NCBI RefSeq assembly: GCF_012985465.1
Contig: NZ_JAAQWN010000004.1
Coordinates: forward strand, 372,001-436,000
Direction: 5' to 3'
Length of the DNA stretch: 64,000 nt
Source of the DNA: Pseudomonas sp. WS 5079
GTDB taxonomy: Bacteria > Pseudomonadota > Gammaproteobacteria > Pseudomonadales > Pseudomonadaceae
Part shown: piece after piece, positions 37,419 to 47,500 of the stretch
Position numbering within the stretch: position 1 is the stretch's first letter
How the letters are laid out: each line of letters starts with the position of its first letter
Position numbers and translations under genes: made by a program
The notes under the pieces: generated by a model
Databases searched by the model: none
Seen by the model: the letters and a program-made list of their open reading frames with translations, nothing else
What the model was told of the DNA's origin: nothing

Positions 37419-37700
37419 ATGGACATGTTCATCCCCCTGATCATTCAGATCATCAGTGGCGCAGTTGGCGGCAACATTGCCGGCCTGAGCAAGCAAGGCC
37501 TGGGCTCCGGGCTCAATACGGTGGTCGGTGGCGTCGGCGGCCTGGTGCTGGGGCAGATCGTCGCGGCGATCACTGGCATGCCAGCCGGTGGCGCACTGGA
37601 TGTTGCCGCCGTGGGCAGCAATATCGTCGGCGGCGGTGTCGGCGGCCTGGTACTGACGTTTGTCGTCGGCTGGATCAAGAATAAAATGGCCGCCAAATAA
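37419..37700 (+). CDS. Small Gly-rich membrane protein of unknown function
   Basis: The 93-residue protein has two glycine-rich hydrophobic segments (IIQIISGAVGGNIAGL...GGVGGLVLGQIVAAI and IVGGGVGGLVLTFVVGWI) and a basic tail (KNKMAAK). The ATG at 37419 (MDMFIPLIIQ) has CAGGAG upstream. The GxxxG-like pattern and repeated GGVGGLVL suggest helix packing or an internal duplication. I do not recognise a named family with confidence. Confidence 0.75.
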   Translation: MDMFIPLIIQIISGAVGGNIAGLSKQGLGSGLNTVVGGVGGLVLGQIVAAITGMPAGGALDVAAVGSNIVGGGVGGLVLTFVVGWIKNKMAAK

Positions 37701-37738
37701 ACCACCCCACACTGCCGGCCATGCGCCGGCAGTGTCGC

Positions 37739-38026
37739 CTAAGAAGTCCGGTCGTTGTGCCCCAGGTCCCGTTCTGGGGCGATCTGGTCGCGCACCCGCT
37801 GCTTGAGCACCTTGGCCTCCGGGAAACCGCCATCGGCCTTGCGCTCCCAGATCTGTACGCCGTCGCAGGTGATGCGAAACGCCCCGCCGGTCGCCGGCTC
37901 CAGGGCGACTTTGCCGAGGTCGTCGGCAAAGGTGCTCAGCAGTTCCTGGGCCAGCCACGCGGCGCGCAGCAGCCACTGACATTGGGTGCAATAGGTGATG
38001 ACAATCTCGGGCTTGGATGCGGACAT
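37739..38026 (-). CDS. SelT/SelW/SelH (Rdx) family protein
   Basis: This 95-residue thioredoxin-like protein has the Rdx redox motif Cys13-x-x-Cys16 (VITYCTQCQWLLRAAWLAQELL) and the conserved GGAFRITCDGVQIWERKADGGFPEAKVLKQRVRD end. It is the Cys form of selenoprotein W. A redox role is inferred; the partner is unknown. The true start is the ATG at 38026; the much longer open frame upstream is antisense to plpD and not real. Confidence 0.9.
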   Translation of the reverse strand: MSASKPEIVITYCTQCQWLLRAAWLAQELLSTFADDLGKVALEPATGGAFRITCDGVQIWERKADGGFPEAKVLKQRVRDQIAPERDLGHNDRTS

Positions 38027-38107
38027 AAAATGAAGAACTCCTGAGATGACGAGACAGGTGGATCGGATGGCTATAATACCGGCCTTTGCCGCCCAGCCCC
38101 GAGATTG

Positions 38108-40300
38108 ATGATGCGCCGCCTGTTGTCCTGCCTGTTGCTGTGCCTGCTCCCTGTCCTTGCCCAAGCCGTTGAAGCCCCACGCCCGAAAATCGGCCTGGTG
38201 CTTTCCGGCGGCGCCGCCCGTGGCCTGGCGCACATCGGCGTGCTCAAGGCCCTCGAAGAGCAAGGCATCCACATCGATGCGATTGCCGGCACCAGCATGG
38301 GCGCGGTGATTGGCGGGCTGTACGCGTCGGGCTACAAGATCGACGAACTGGAAAAACTGGCACTGAGCATCGACTGGCAATTGGCGCTGTCCGACGCCCC
38401 GCCCAGGGAAGACGTGCCGTTCCGGCGCAAGCAGGATGACCGAGACTTCCTGATCAAGCAGAAACTGAGCTTTCGCGACGACGGCAGCCTGGGCCTGCCC
38501 CTGGGCGTGATCCAAGGCCAGAACCTGGCGCTGCTGCTGGAGAGCATGTTCGCCCACAGCAGCAATACCCGCGACTTCGACAAGCTGCCGATTCCCTTTC
38601 GCGCGGTGGCCACCGACATCACCAGCGGCGAGAAAGTGGTGTTTCGCAAGGGCCATCTGCCTCAGGTGATTCGCGCCAGCATGTCGATCCCCGCAGTGTT
38701 CGCCCCGGTAGAACTGGACGGCCGGCTGCTGGTGGATGGCGGCATGACCGATAACATCCCCCTGGATGTGGCGCGGGAGATGGGAGTCAATATCGCCATC
38801 GTGGTGGATATCGGCACGCCGTTGCGCAACCGCAAGCAACTGGCGACGGTGGTGGATGTGCTCAACCAGTCCATCACCCTGATGACCCGCCGCAACTCCG
38901 AGGAGCAACTCAAGGCCCTGCACCCAGGCGACGTGCTGATCCAGCCACCCTTGGCCGCATATGGCGTGACCGATTTTGGCCGCGCCAAGGACATGATCGA
39001 CGCCGGCTACCGCGCCACGAGGGCCCTGGATACCCGCCTGGCACGCTTGCGCCCAACCGGGTCGGTGGACGCCGAACTGACCGCCGCCCGCACCCCAGGC
39101 CAGCGCAACCCGACAATTACCGCGATCAAGGTGGAGAACGACTCTAAAGTCGGCGACGACGTGATCCGCTACTACATCCGCCAACCCATTGGCGAACCAC
39201 TGAACCTGGCCCGCCTGCAATCGGACATGGGCACCCTGTACGGCCTGGATTACTTCGAGCAGGTGCAATACCGCGTGGTGAAAAAAGGCCCGGACAACAC
39301 CCTGGTCATCAGCGCGCGCGGCAAACGCAGCGGCACCGACTACCTACGCCTGGGGCTCAACCTGTCCGATGACATGCGCGGCGACAGCGCGTTCAACCTC
39401 GGCGCCAGCTACCGCGTCAACGGCATCAACCGCCTTGGCGCCGAATGGCTCACCAGGGTGCAGATCGGCGATCGGCAGGAGCTGTACAGTGAGTTCTACC
39501 AGCCGATGGATACCGGCTCGCGTTACTTCGTCGCACCCTATATCAGCGCGCAGGCGCAGAACGTCGAACTGATCCTGGATAACGACCCGATCTCCGAATA
39601 CCGTCTGGAGCGCTATGGGTTTGGCCTGAACGTTGGCCGGCAGATCGGCAACAGCGGCGAAATCCGCTTCGGCGTCGGCGAAGCCTGGGGCAAGGCCGAT
39701 GTGCGCATCGGCGACCGCGACTTGCCCAGCGTGAGCTTCAACGAGGGTTTCTATGAACTGAAGTACTCCTTCGACTCCCTGGACAACGTGTACTTCCCCC
39801 ATACCGGTGAAGATATTGGCCTGGCCTACCGCGAATTCGAACCGGGCCTGGGCTCCGACCAGCGCTACCGGCAATGGGAGTTCAAGCTGGACAAGGCCAT
39901 GAGCCACGGCCCGGACACCCTGGTACTGGGCGGGCGCTACGGGCGCACCCTGGATGATTCCGACGTGGTGATTTCCAGCTTCCTGCTGGGCGGTGCGCGG
40001 CAGCTGTCAGGGTTCCGCCAGGATGCGATTTCCGGGCAGAACGTCAGCCTGATGCGCGCGGTCTACTACCGCCGCCTGACCCCACGCTCCTACTTGCCGT
40101 TGGACTTCCCGCTGTACCTGGGCGCCTCCCTGGAACGCGGGCGGGCGTGGAACAACGACAATGAGTTCGACAGTGGCTATATCAATGCCGCGAGCATCTT
40201 CCTCGGGTTTGATACACCGCTGGGGCCGTTGAACTTTAGCTATGGGTTTAATGATGACAATCAGAAGGCGGTGTATCTGAATCTTGGGCAGACGTTCTAA
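38108..40300 (+). CDS. plpD: Patatin-like phospholipase, type Vd autotransporter PlpD
   Basis: This 730-residue secreted lipase has a signal peptide (about 1-20, ending AQA), a patatin domain (about 25-230) with catalytic Ser63 in GTSMG and Asp210 in VDGG, and an oxyanion GGAARG loop. A POTRA-like segment follows (about 330-400), then a C-terminal 16-strand Omp85-type barrel (about 410-730, ending LNLGQTF). PlpD is a phospholipase A1 transported to the surface by its own barrel. The ATG at 38108 is used; an ATG one codon later is equally possible. Confidence 0.93.
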   Translation: MMRRLLSCLLLCLLPVLAQAVEAPRPKIGLVLSGGAARGLAHIGVLKALEEQGIHIDAIAGTSMGAVIGGLYASGYKIDELEKLALSIDWQLALSDAPPREDVPFRRKQDDRDFLIKQKLSFRDDGSLGLPLGVIQGQNLALLLESMFAHSSNTRDFDKLPIPFRAVATDITSGEKVVFRKGHLPQVIRASMSIPAVFAPVELDGRLLVDGGMTDNIPLDVAREMGVNIAIVVDIGTPLRNRKQLATVVDVLNQSITLMTRRNSEEQLKALHPGDVLIQPPLAAYGVTDFGRAKDMIDAGYRATRALDTRLARLRPTGSVDAELTAARTPGQRNPTITAIKVENDSKVGDDVIRYYIRQPIGEPLNLARLQSDMGTLYGLDYFEQVQYRVVKKGPDNTLVISARGKRSGTDYLRLGLNLSDDMRGDSAFNLGASYRVNGINRLGAEWLTRVQIGDRQELYSEFYQPMDTGSRYFVAPYISAQAQNVELILDNDPISEYRLERYGFGLNVGRQIGNSGEIRFGVGEAWGKADVRIGDRDLPSVSFNEGFYELKYSFDSLDNVYFPHTGEDIGLAYREFEPGLGSDQRYRQWEFKLDKAMSHGPDTLVLGGRYGRTLDDSDVVISSFLLGGARQLSGFRQDAISGQNVSLMRAVYYRRLTPRSYLPLDFPLYLGASLERGRAWNNDNEFDSGYINAASIFLGFDTPLGPLNFSYGFNDDNQKAVYLNLGQTF

Positions 40301-40332
40301 CAACAACGCTTAGCCGAGGTGGAGCAGGCTTG

Positions 40333-40422
40333 TGTGGGAGAGGGCTTGCTCGCGAAAGCAGTGGTTCAGTCACCGGATACATTGACTGACACACCTCTTT
40401 CGCGAGCAAGCCCGCTCCCACA
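40333..40422. repeat. REPIN after plpD
   Basis: The arms are 40333-40358 and 40397-40422 (TGTGGGAG[A/C]GGGCTTGCTCGCGAAAG), with one mismatch and a 38-bp spacer. It lies between the convergent plpD and the MarR gene. Confidence 0.92.
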
Positions 40423-40445
40423 TTTTGATCAGCGGCGTAATCGGA

Positions 40446-40880
40446 TCAGGTCTTTTCCAGGTTCGCCAGAATATGCCCATGCACACGCATGCACACCCGC
40501 ATCTCGTCTTCATCGACCCCCACAAACAGCTCCTGGCGCAAAGCCGTGGCAATGGTCTCGATTTGATCGATCAACGGCCTTGCTGGATCACACAACACAA
40601 TGCGCTTGGCACGCCGGTCTTCCAGCACAGCCTGGCGTTGCACCAGGCCCTGGCTCTCCAGGCTATCGAGCAGGCGCGCCAATGTAGGCCCTTCCACCCC
40701 GACACTCTGGGCCAGCTCACGCTGGGTCGGTGCTTCTTCAAAGCGGGCCAGATGCAGCAGCACCAGCCAGCGCGCCTGGGACAACCCCAGCCCAGCCAGG
40801 CGGCGATCCAGTTCGGCGCGCCAACCACGGGACATTTGCGCCAACTGCATGCCAAAACGGTGTTGATCGGTTAACGGCAT
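40446..40880 (-). CDS. MarR/SlyA family transcriptional regulator
   Basis: The 144-residue winged-helix protein carries the SlyA-type pattern (LSQARWLVLLHLARFEEAPTQRELAQSVGVEGPTLARLLDSLESQGLVQR...DRRAKRIVL). A palindrome CTAATTATTAG at 40917-40927 upstream is a candidate operator. Its own location between plpD and recQ matches the P. aeruginosa order I recall. The ligand and regulon are unknown. Confidence 0.88.
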   Translation of the reverse strand: MPLTDQHRFGMQLAQMSRGWRAELDRRLAGLGLSQARWLVLLHLARFEEAPTQRELAQSVGVEGPTLARLLDSLESQGLVQRQAVLEDRRAKRIVLCDPARPLIDQIETIATALRQELFVGVDEDEMRVCMRVHGHILANLEKT

Positions 40881-40916
40881 AAAAAACTCATGGATTAGAC
40901 TGAAAATAAAGTGTGG

Positions 40917-40927
40917 CTAATTATTAG
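40917..40927. promoter_or_regulatory. Candidate MarR operator upstream of the regulator gene
   Basis: CTAATTATTAG is a perfect 5+1+5 palindrome in an AT-rich block 37 bp before the marR-like ATG. This is a typical autoregulatory position for SlyA-type regulators. Confidence 0.45.
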
Positions 40928-41001
40928 TCAGCTAAGCATGACCTATGACAGTAGGCAAGGCTTGCAATGTACTGATTCGTTACATTGTCGTAATTGGCGC
41001 A

Positions 41002-43131
41002 TCAAATCTCGAATTCCGACTGCAAAGCGGCCCGCACACAGTACAAAACACCCTCCGGCACCCGCCCGGTGAACAGCGGCGCGATGTCGGACACCGGTGG
41101 CAACTCGCCCTCGCCGTCGAGAAACGCATCCTGGATTTCACCCAGCAAATCTTCCGGCAGATCCAGGGCCTGCTCCAGAGACAATTGCTGTTTGCCAATG
41201 GACTCGGCCAGCAAGGTGTAGACGTTTTTTTCCGAGCACTGCAACTGCCCGGCGATCTGGATCGGGGTCATGCCGGCGCGGGCCAGGCTGATCAATTCGT
41301 GGCGGATATCGGCGATTTCCTTGGGTGCCTCGGCCTGGCCACCAAGGACTTCCAGGAAGGCCTGGCCATAACGCTCAAGCTTGCGCGCGCCGACGCCACT
41401 GACCCGGGCCATTTCGGCCATGGTGGTCGGTTGCTCGCGCAACATTTCCAGCAACGTGGAGTCGGGGAAGATGACGTAGGGCGGCACGCTGTGCTCTTGC
41501 GCCAGCTTGCGGCGCAAGGCACGCAGGGCTTCCCACTGTTCGCGCTCTTCGCCCCGCACCAATTGGCTGGCCTGGCTGGTACTGCTGGATTTGGCAGTGG
41601 TCTGCGGCTTGAGGTCGCGGCGCAGCTCCAGGCTGACCTCGCCCTTGAGCAGTGGCCGGCAACTGTCGTTCAGGCGCAGGCCGCCGTAGCCTTCCAGGTC
41701 GATATCCACCAGGCCGCGTGCCACCATCTGGCGGAACAGCGAGCGCCATTCGCCTTCAGCACGCGCCTTGCCTACGCCGTACACCGATAGGTGCTGATGG
41801 CCAAAGCTGCGGATTTTTTCGTTGTCCTTGCCCAGCAGTACATCCACCAGATGGCCGACGCCATAACGCTGGCCGGTCCGGAAGATCGCCGACAAGCCTT
41901 GGCGCGCCGGCTCGGTAGCGTCCCAGGTCTGCACGCCGTCCACACAGTTGTCGCAATGCCCACAAGGCTGGGGCATGTCTTCGTCGAAATAGGCGAGCAA
42001 GGTCTGGCGACGGCAGCGGGTTTCTTCGCACAGCGACAGCATGGCGTCGAGCTTGTGCTGCTCCAGGCGCTTGTGGCGCTCATCGCCTTCGGAGTTCTGC
42101 AGCATCTGCTTGAGCATCACCACATCCTGCAGGCCGTAGACCATCCAGGCATCCGCCGGCAGGCCATCGCGACCGGCACGCCCGGTTTCCTGGTAGTACG
42201 CCTCAAGGGACTTGGGCAGGTCCATATGGGCCACGAAGCGCACGTTGGATTTGTCGATGCCCATGCCAAACGCAATGGTCGCCACCATGATCAGGCCTTC
42301 CTCGTTAAGGAAGCGCTTCTGGTGATAGGCCCGCAACTCGTTGGGCAGGCCGGCATGGTAAGGCAGCGCGGGATAGCCCTGCTCACACAGGAACGCCGCC
42401 ACTTCATCGACCTTCTTGCGCGACAGGCAGTAGACGATCCCGGCATCGCTGCGCCGCTCGGAGAGGAACGCCAGCAACTGCTTGCGTGGCTGTTCCTTGG
42501 GCACGATGCGGTAAAAGATGTTGGGACGGTCGAAGCTGGAGAGAAAACGCTCGGCGTTCTGCAGGTGCAGGCGCTCGACGATTTCCTCGCGGGTGCGCTT
42601 GTCGGCCGTGGCGGTCAGGGCGATGCGCGGCACATTGGGGAACAGTTCCGCCAGTTGCCCCAACTGCAGGTATTCACGGCGGAAATCGTGGCCCCACTGG
42701 GATACACAGTGGGCCTCGTCGATAGCGAACAGGGAGATCTCCAGGCTTTGCAGGAACGCCAGCATCCGCGGCTGGACCAGACGCTCGGGCGCCAGGTAGA
42801 GCATCTTCACTTCGCCACGGCGGATCCGCGCCGCCAGGTCGCGTTGCTGTTCGGCGCTCAGAGTGGAGTTCAAGGCGGCGGCGGCGACGCCCAACTCTTC
42901 CAGGGTGGCTACTTGATCGTCCATCAGCGCGATCAACGGCGAGACCACTACCGCCAGCCCTTCGCGCAACAATGCCGGCACCTGGAAGCACAACGACTTG
43001 CCGCCACCGGTAGGCATCAGGACCAGCGCATCACCGCCGCTGGCCACGCGCTCAATGATCGCACCCTGGCGGCCACGAAAGCTGTCGTAGCCGAAGATGT
43101 CCTTGAGGACGCGTTGAGCCTGTTCAAGCAT
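41002..43131 (-). CDS. recQ: ATP-dependent DNA helicase RecQ
   Basis: The 709-residue 3'-5' helicase has a Q-motif and Walker A ([12 protein letters not shown], about 39-50), a DEAH box ([17 protein letters not shown]), helicase C with [10 protein letters not shown], an RQC zinc site (the Cys set in [12 protein letters not shown]...CGHCDNC) and an HRDC domain near 530-600. It extends beyond E. coli RecQ (609) with a C-terminal helical tail (about 610-709). The ATG at 43131 is preceded by TTGGAG; an ATG four codons upstream lacks spacing. Confidence 0.97.
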   Translation of the reverse strand: MLEQAQRVLKDIFGYDSFRGRQGAIIERVASGGDALVLMPTGGGKSLCFQVPALLREGLAVVVSPLIALMDDQVATLEELGVAAAALNSTLSAEQQRDLAARIRRGEVKMLYLAPERLVQPRMLAFLQSLEISLFAIDEAHCVSQWGHDFRREYLQLGQLAELFPNVPRIALTATADKRTREEIVERLHLQNAERFLSSFDRPNIFYRIVPKEQPRKQLLAFLSERRSDAGIVYCLSRKKVDEVAAFLCEQGYPALPYHAGLPNELRAYHQKRFLNEEGLIMVATIAFGMGIDKSNVRFVAHMDLPKSLEAYYQETGRAGRDGLPADAWMVYGLQDVVMLKQMLQNSEGDERHKRLEQHKLDAMLSLCEETRCRRQTLLAYFDEDMPQPCGHCDNCVDGVQTWDATEPARQGLSAIFRTGQRYGVGHLVDVLLGKDNEKIRSFGHQHLSVYGVGKARAEGEWRSLFRQMVARGLVDIDLEGYGGLRLNDSCRPLLKGEVSLELRRDLKPQTTAKSSSTSQASQLVRGEEREQWEALRALRRKLAQEHSVPPYVIFPDSTLLEMLREQPTTMAEMARVSGVGARKLERYGQAFLEVLGGQAEAPKEIADIRHELISLARAGMTPIQIAGQLQCSEKNVYTLLAESIGKQQLSLEQALDLPEDLLGEIQDAFLDGEGELPPVSDIAPLFTGRVPEGVLYCVRAALQSEFEI

Positions 43132-43405
43132 GAAAAACTCCAAATTCCACCGAAATCCCTCTGTACAGGCTGGCTGAAAAAGCGCGCCTGGCCGGGAAAT
43201 AATCCGTAAGCGAACTTTTCCCGCAACCGCATTTGGCCTGCAGGGGCATCACAAAACGCGGCAGTATACCCGAGCGCTCCCCGGCAAAGGGTGCCACTGA
43301 CGAATAGCGGCCCATCTGAAAACCTTGCAAATATGCCGTGCGGCTGGCCTGTACGCTCAAGAAAGCCTAGAATTCAGCATCGTATATTCCCAAGGTAGTC
43401 TTTCA

Positions 43406-43993
43406 ATGTCCTTCGCTGAGCAACTAAACCGCCTGCAAGCCTTCCTCGATGCCGATGAGCTGCATGACGAGGCGCTGGACTACGTGGCCGCCCACGGCTA
43501 CCTGACTGCGCTGTCGATCTGTTCCGAACCGGTGCCTGATCGCGAATGGATCGACGCCCTGTTCGCCGAAGAGCCGCACTACAAGGACGAGGCCCAGCGC
43601 ACCGAAATCGAAGAAACCCTGCTCCAGCTCAAGGCGCACATCTCGCGCCAGTTGGCGTCCGATGAGGAGTTCGAGCTGCCCTGCGACCTCGACCTTGGCG
43701 AAGAGCCCGACGACTCCGACCTGCGCGGCTGGTGCATTGGCTTCATGGAGGGTGTGTTCCTGCGTGAAGCCGCCTGGTTCGAAACCGCCGAGGAAGAAGT
43801 CAGCGAAATGCTGCTGCCGATCATGGTCGGTTCCGGCCTGTTCGACGACCAGCCTGAGTTCGCCGATATCGCCAGCGACGCCAACCTGATGGACGACATG
43901 ATCGTACAGATCCCGGAAGCACTGACCGCCCTGTACCTGCTGTGCAACGCCCCCGACGAAAAACCGGCGATCCTCAAGCCTCGCCACCACTGA
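43406..43993 (+). CDS. UPF0149/YecA family protein
   Basis: This 195-residue acidic protein matches the YgfB/YecA family (UPF0149), with LRGWCIGFMEGVFLREAAWF and a helical C-terminal half. Function is unclear in the family; some members carry a SEC-C motif, which is absent here. The ATG at 43406 is chosen with CAAGG upstream. It is adjacent to the YbaN-like gene (20-bp gap) and may be co-transcribed. Confidence 0.85.
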   Translation: MSFAEQLNRLQAFLDADELHDEALDYVAAHGYLTALSICSEPVPDREWIDALFAEEPHYKDEAQRTEIEETLLQLKAHISRQLASDEEFELPCDLDLGEEPDDSDLRGWCIGFMEGVFLREAAWFETAEEEVSEMLLPIMVGSGLFDDQPEFADIASDANLMDDMIVQIPEALTALYLLCNAPDEKPAILKPRHH

Positions 43994-44013
43994 GTACCCC
44001 GCCCGTGGCGTCC

Positions 44014-44400
44014 ATGGGCAACCGCTCCCCGATTGTGCGCTACGTGCTGCTGGCCATTGGCTGGTTGAGCGTCGCACTCGGGGTGATAGGGATCTTCCTG
44101 CCGGTCTTGCCGACCACCCCCTTCCTGCTCCTGGCTGCCGGCTGCTTTGCCCGCAGCTCCCCGCGTTTCTATGACTGGCTGGTGAATCACCCGCGCCTTG
44201 GCCCGTGGATTCGTGACTACCTGGACGGCAACGGCATTCCATTAAAAGGCAAGGTGTACGCCATCGGCCTGATGTGGCTGAGCATCGGCCTGTCCTGCTA
44301 CCTGGTGCCATTGCCCTGGGCACGCGGGTTCATGTTGACCAGTGCGGTGCTGGTGACGATCTACATCCTGCGTCAGAAGACCCTACCTCCACGTTCGTAG
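44014..44400 (+). CDS. YbaN family (DUF454) inner membrane protein
   Basis: The 128-residue protein has three to four hydrophobic helices and the DUF454 signature LGVIGIFLPVLPTTPFLLLAAGCFARSSPRFYDWL. Function is not established. The start is uncertain: the ATG at 44014 is chosen, with a GTG three codons upstream (44005) as an alternative; no clear Shine-Dalgarno is seen for either. It may be translated by coupling to the preceding gene. Confidence 0.85.
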   Translation: MGNRSPIVRYVLLAIGWLSVALGVIGIFLPVLPTTPFLLLAAGCFARSSPRFYDWLVNHPRLGPWIRDYLDGNGIPLKGKVYAIGLMWLSIGLSCYLVPLPWARGFMLTSAVLVTIYILRQKTLPPRS

Positions 44401-44506
44401 GAACCGCCCCTACACGACCTTCGTCGACACTGACTAACCCCGGCCATCATGCGAGACTGTCGCCCCGGGCCTGGAATGCCCGGGTGTTCTTATGTCCGGA
44501 GTACTC

Positions 44507-47500
44507 ATGACGCTGTCCAGCGGGCTGATCGCCGCCGTTGCCCTGGCCTACATGGCCATTATGTTTGCCATCGCCTTCTACGGTGACCGCCGCCGCGCGC
44601 CGCTGCCGCCACGGGTGCGCGCGTGGGTGTATAGCCTGTCGCTGGCGGTGTACTGCACCAGTTGGACCTTCTTCGGCGCTGTGGGCCAGGCTGCTGAACA
44701 GCTGTGGGCATTTTTACCGATCTACCTGGGACCCGTCCTGCTCCTGGTGCTGGCACCCTGGGTCCTGCAAAAGATGATTCTGATCAGCAAGCAGGAAAAC
44801 ATTACCTCCATCGCCGACTTTATCGCTGCGCGCTATGGCAAATCCCAGTCCCTGGCGGTGGTCGTGGCGCTGATCTGCCTGGTCGGCGTGCTGCCTTATA
44901 TTGCCCTGCAACTCAAAGGCATCGTGCTGGGGGTCAACCTGCTGATTGGCGCCGGTGCCGATGCCACCGGCACGCGGGCCCAGGACACCGCCCTGATCGT
45001 GTCCCTGGTGCTGGCACTGTTCACCATCGTATTCGGTACCCGCAACCTCGACGCCACGGAGCACCACCGTGGCATGGTGCTGGCGATTGCCTTCGAATCC
45101 CTGGTCAAGCTGTTCGCATTTCTCGCCGTCGGTGCGTTTGTTACCTACGGCCTGTACGACGGTTTCAACGATCTGTTCAGCCAGGCCATGCTCGCGCCGA
45201 GGCTGGAGGAGTACTGGAAAGAGACCGTCAACTGGCCGTCGATGGTGGTGCAGACTGGCGTGGCGATGATGGCGATCATCTGCCTGCCCCGCCAGTTCCA
45301 CGTCACCGTGGTGGAGAACATCGAGCCCCAGGACCTGCGCCTGGCCAAGTGGGTGTTCCCCGCGTACCTGGTGCTGGCTGCGCTGTTTGTGGTGCCGATT
45401 GCCCTGGGCGGCAAAATGCTGCTGCCCGGCTCGGTGCTGCCGGACTCCTACGTGATCAGCCTGCCCCTGGCCGAAGCCCATCCGGCCCTGGCGCTGCTGG
45501 CGTTTATTGGCGGCGCTTCGGCGGCGACCGGCATGGTCATCGTCGCGAGCGTGGCGCTGTCGACCATGGTTTCCAACGATATGTTGCTGCCCTGGCTGCT
45601 GCGCCGCACCAACGCCGAGCGCCCGTTCGAAGTCTTCCGCCACTGGATGCTCTCGGTACGCCGGGTCAGCATCGTGATTATCCTGCTGCTGGCCTATGTC
45701 AGTTATCGCCTGCTCGGTTCCACCGCCAGCCTGGCGACCATCGGCCAGATCGCCTTTGCTGCGGTGACCCAACTGGCACCGGCGATGCTCGGCGCACTGT
45801 ACTGGAAGCAAGCCAACCGACGCGGCGTGTTTGCCGGCCTGGCGGCAGGCACCTTCCTGTGGTTCTACACCCTGGTGTTGCCGATTGCCGCCCATAGCCT
45901 GGGCTGGTCGCTGAATATCTTCCCGGGCCTGGCCTGGCTGCACGGTAACCCGCTGGGGCTGCCGATCACGCCACTGACCCAGGGTGTGGTGCTGTCTTTG
46001 GCCGGTAACTTCACCCTGTTTGCCTGGGTCTCGGTGCTGTCGCGTACACGGGTGTCGGAGCATTGGCAGGCCGGGCGCTTTATCGGCCAGGAAACCAGCC
46101 AGCGCGCCAGCGCCCGCTCCATGCTGTCGGTGCAGATCAATGACCTGTTGAGCCTGGCCGCGCGGTTTGTTGGCGAGGAACGCGCGCAGCAGAGCTTCAT
46201 CCGCTTCGCCTATCGCCAAGGCAGAGGCTTTAACCCCAACCAGAACGCCGACAACGACTGGATTGCCCACACCGAACGACTGCTGGCTGGCGTGCTCGGC
46301 GCCTCATCCACACGGGCGGTGGTGAAAGCGGCCATTGAAGGCCGCGAAATGCAGCTAGAGGACGTAGTCCGTATCGCAGACGAAGCCTCCGAAGTGCTGC
46401 AGTTCAACCGGGCGCTGTTGCAAGGCGCCATCGAGAACATCACCCAGGGCATCAGTGTGGTGGATCAGTCCCTCAAGCTGGTGGCCTGGAACCGTCGCTA
46501 TCTGGAACTGTTCAACTATCCCGACGGCCTGATCAGCGTCGGCCGGCCGATTGCCGACATTATTCGCTACAACGCCGAGCGCGGGCTGTGCGGCCCGGGT
46601 GAGGCCGAAGTCCACGTGGCGCGGCGCCTGCACTGGATGCGCCAGGGCCGGGCACATACGTCGGAACGGCTGTTTCCCAACGGCCGGGTGATCGAGTTGA
46701 TCGGCAACCCGATGCCGGGCGGTGGGTTTGTCATGAGTTTTACTGACATTACTGCGTTCCGCGAGGCCGAGCAGGCCCTGACCGAGGCCAATGAAGGGCT
46801 GGAACAGCGGGTCACCGAGCGCACCCATGAACTGTCGCAACTGAACGTGGCCCTGACCGATGCCAAAGGTGTGGCCGAGTCGGCCAACCAGTCGAAAACC
46901 CGCTTCCTCGCCGCCGTCAGTCACGACCTGATGCAACCGTTGAACGCGGCGCGACTGTTCTCTGCCGCCCTCTCCCACCAGAGCGAAGGCTTATCCGGCG
47001 AGGCCCGGCAACTGGTGCAGCACTTGGACAGTTCGCTGCGCTCGGCCGAAGACCTGATCAGCGACTTGCTGGATATCTCCCGCCTGGAAAACGGCAAGAT
47101 CAACCCTCAGCGCCAGCCGTTTGCCTTGAGTGAGCTGTTCGACGCCCTGGGCGCGGAGTTCAAGGTGCTGGCCCAGGAGCAAGGCTTGAGTTTCCGCCTG
47201 CGCGGCAGCCGCTTGCGCATCGACAGTGATATCAAGCTGCTGCGGCGAATCCTGCAGAATTTCCTGACCAACGCTTTTCGCTATGCCCACGGCCCGGTAC
47301 TGCTGGGTGTACGACGGCGTCGCGGCGAACTGCGCTTGGAGGTGTGGGATCGTGGCCCAGGCATCCCGCTGGATAAACAGAAAGTCATCTTCGAAGAGTT
47401 CAAGCGCCTGGACAGCCACCAGACCCGTGCCGAAAAGGGCCTGGGGCTTGGCCTGGCCATTGCCGACGGGCTGTGCCGCGTGCTCGGTCACCGCTTGCGC

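Noticed and set aside
37739..39268. 509-codon minus frame covering plpD antisense and the SelW-like gene
   Set aside because: Only the last 95 codons (from 38026) form a real gene; the upstream part is antisense to the plpD patatin domain.
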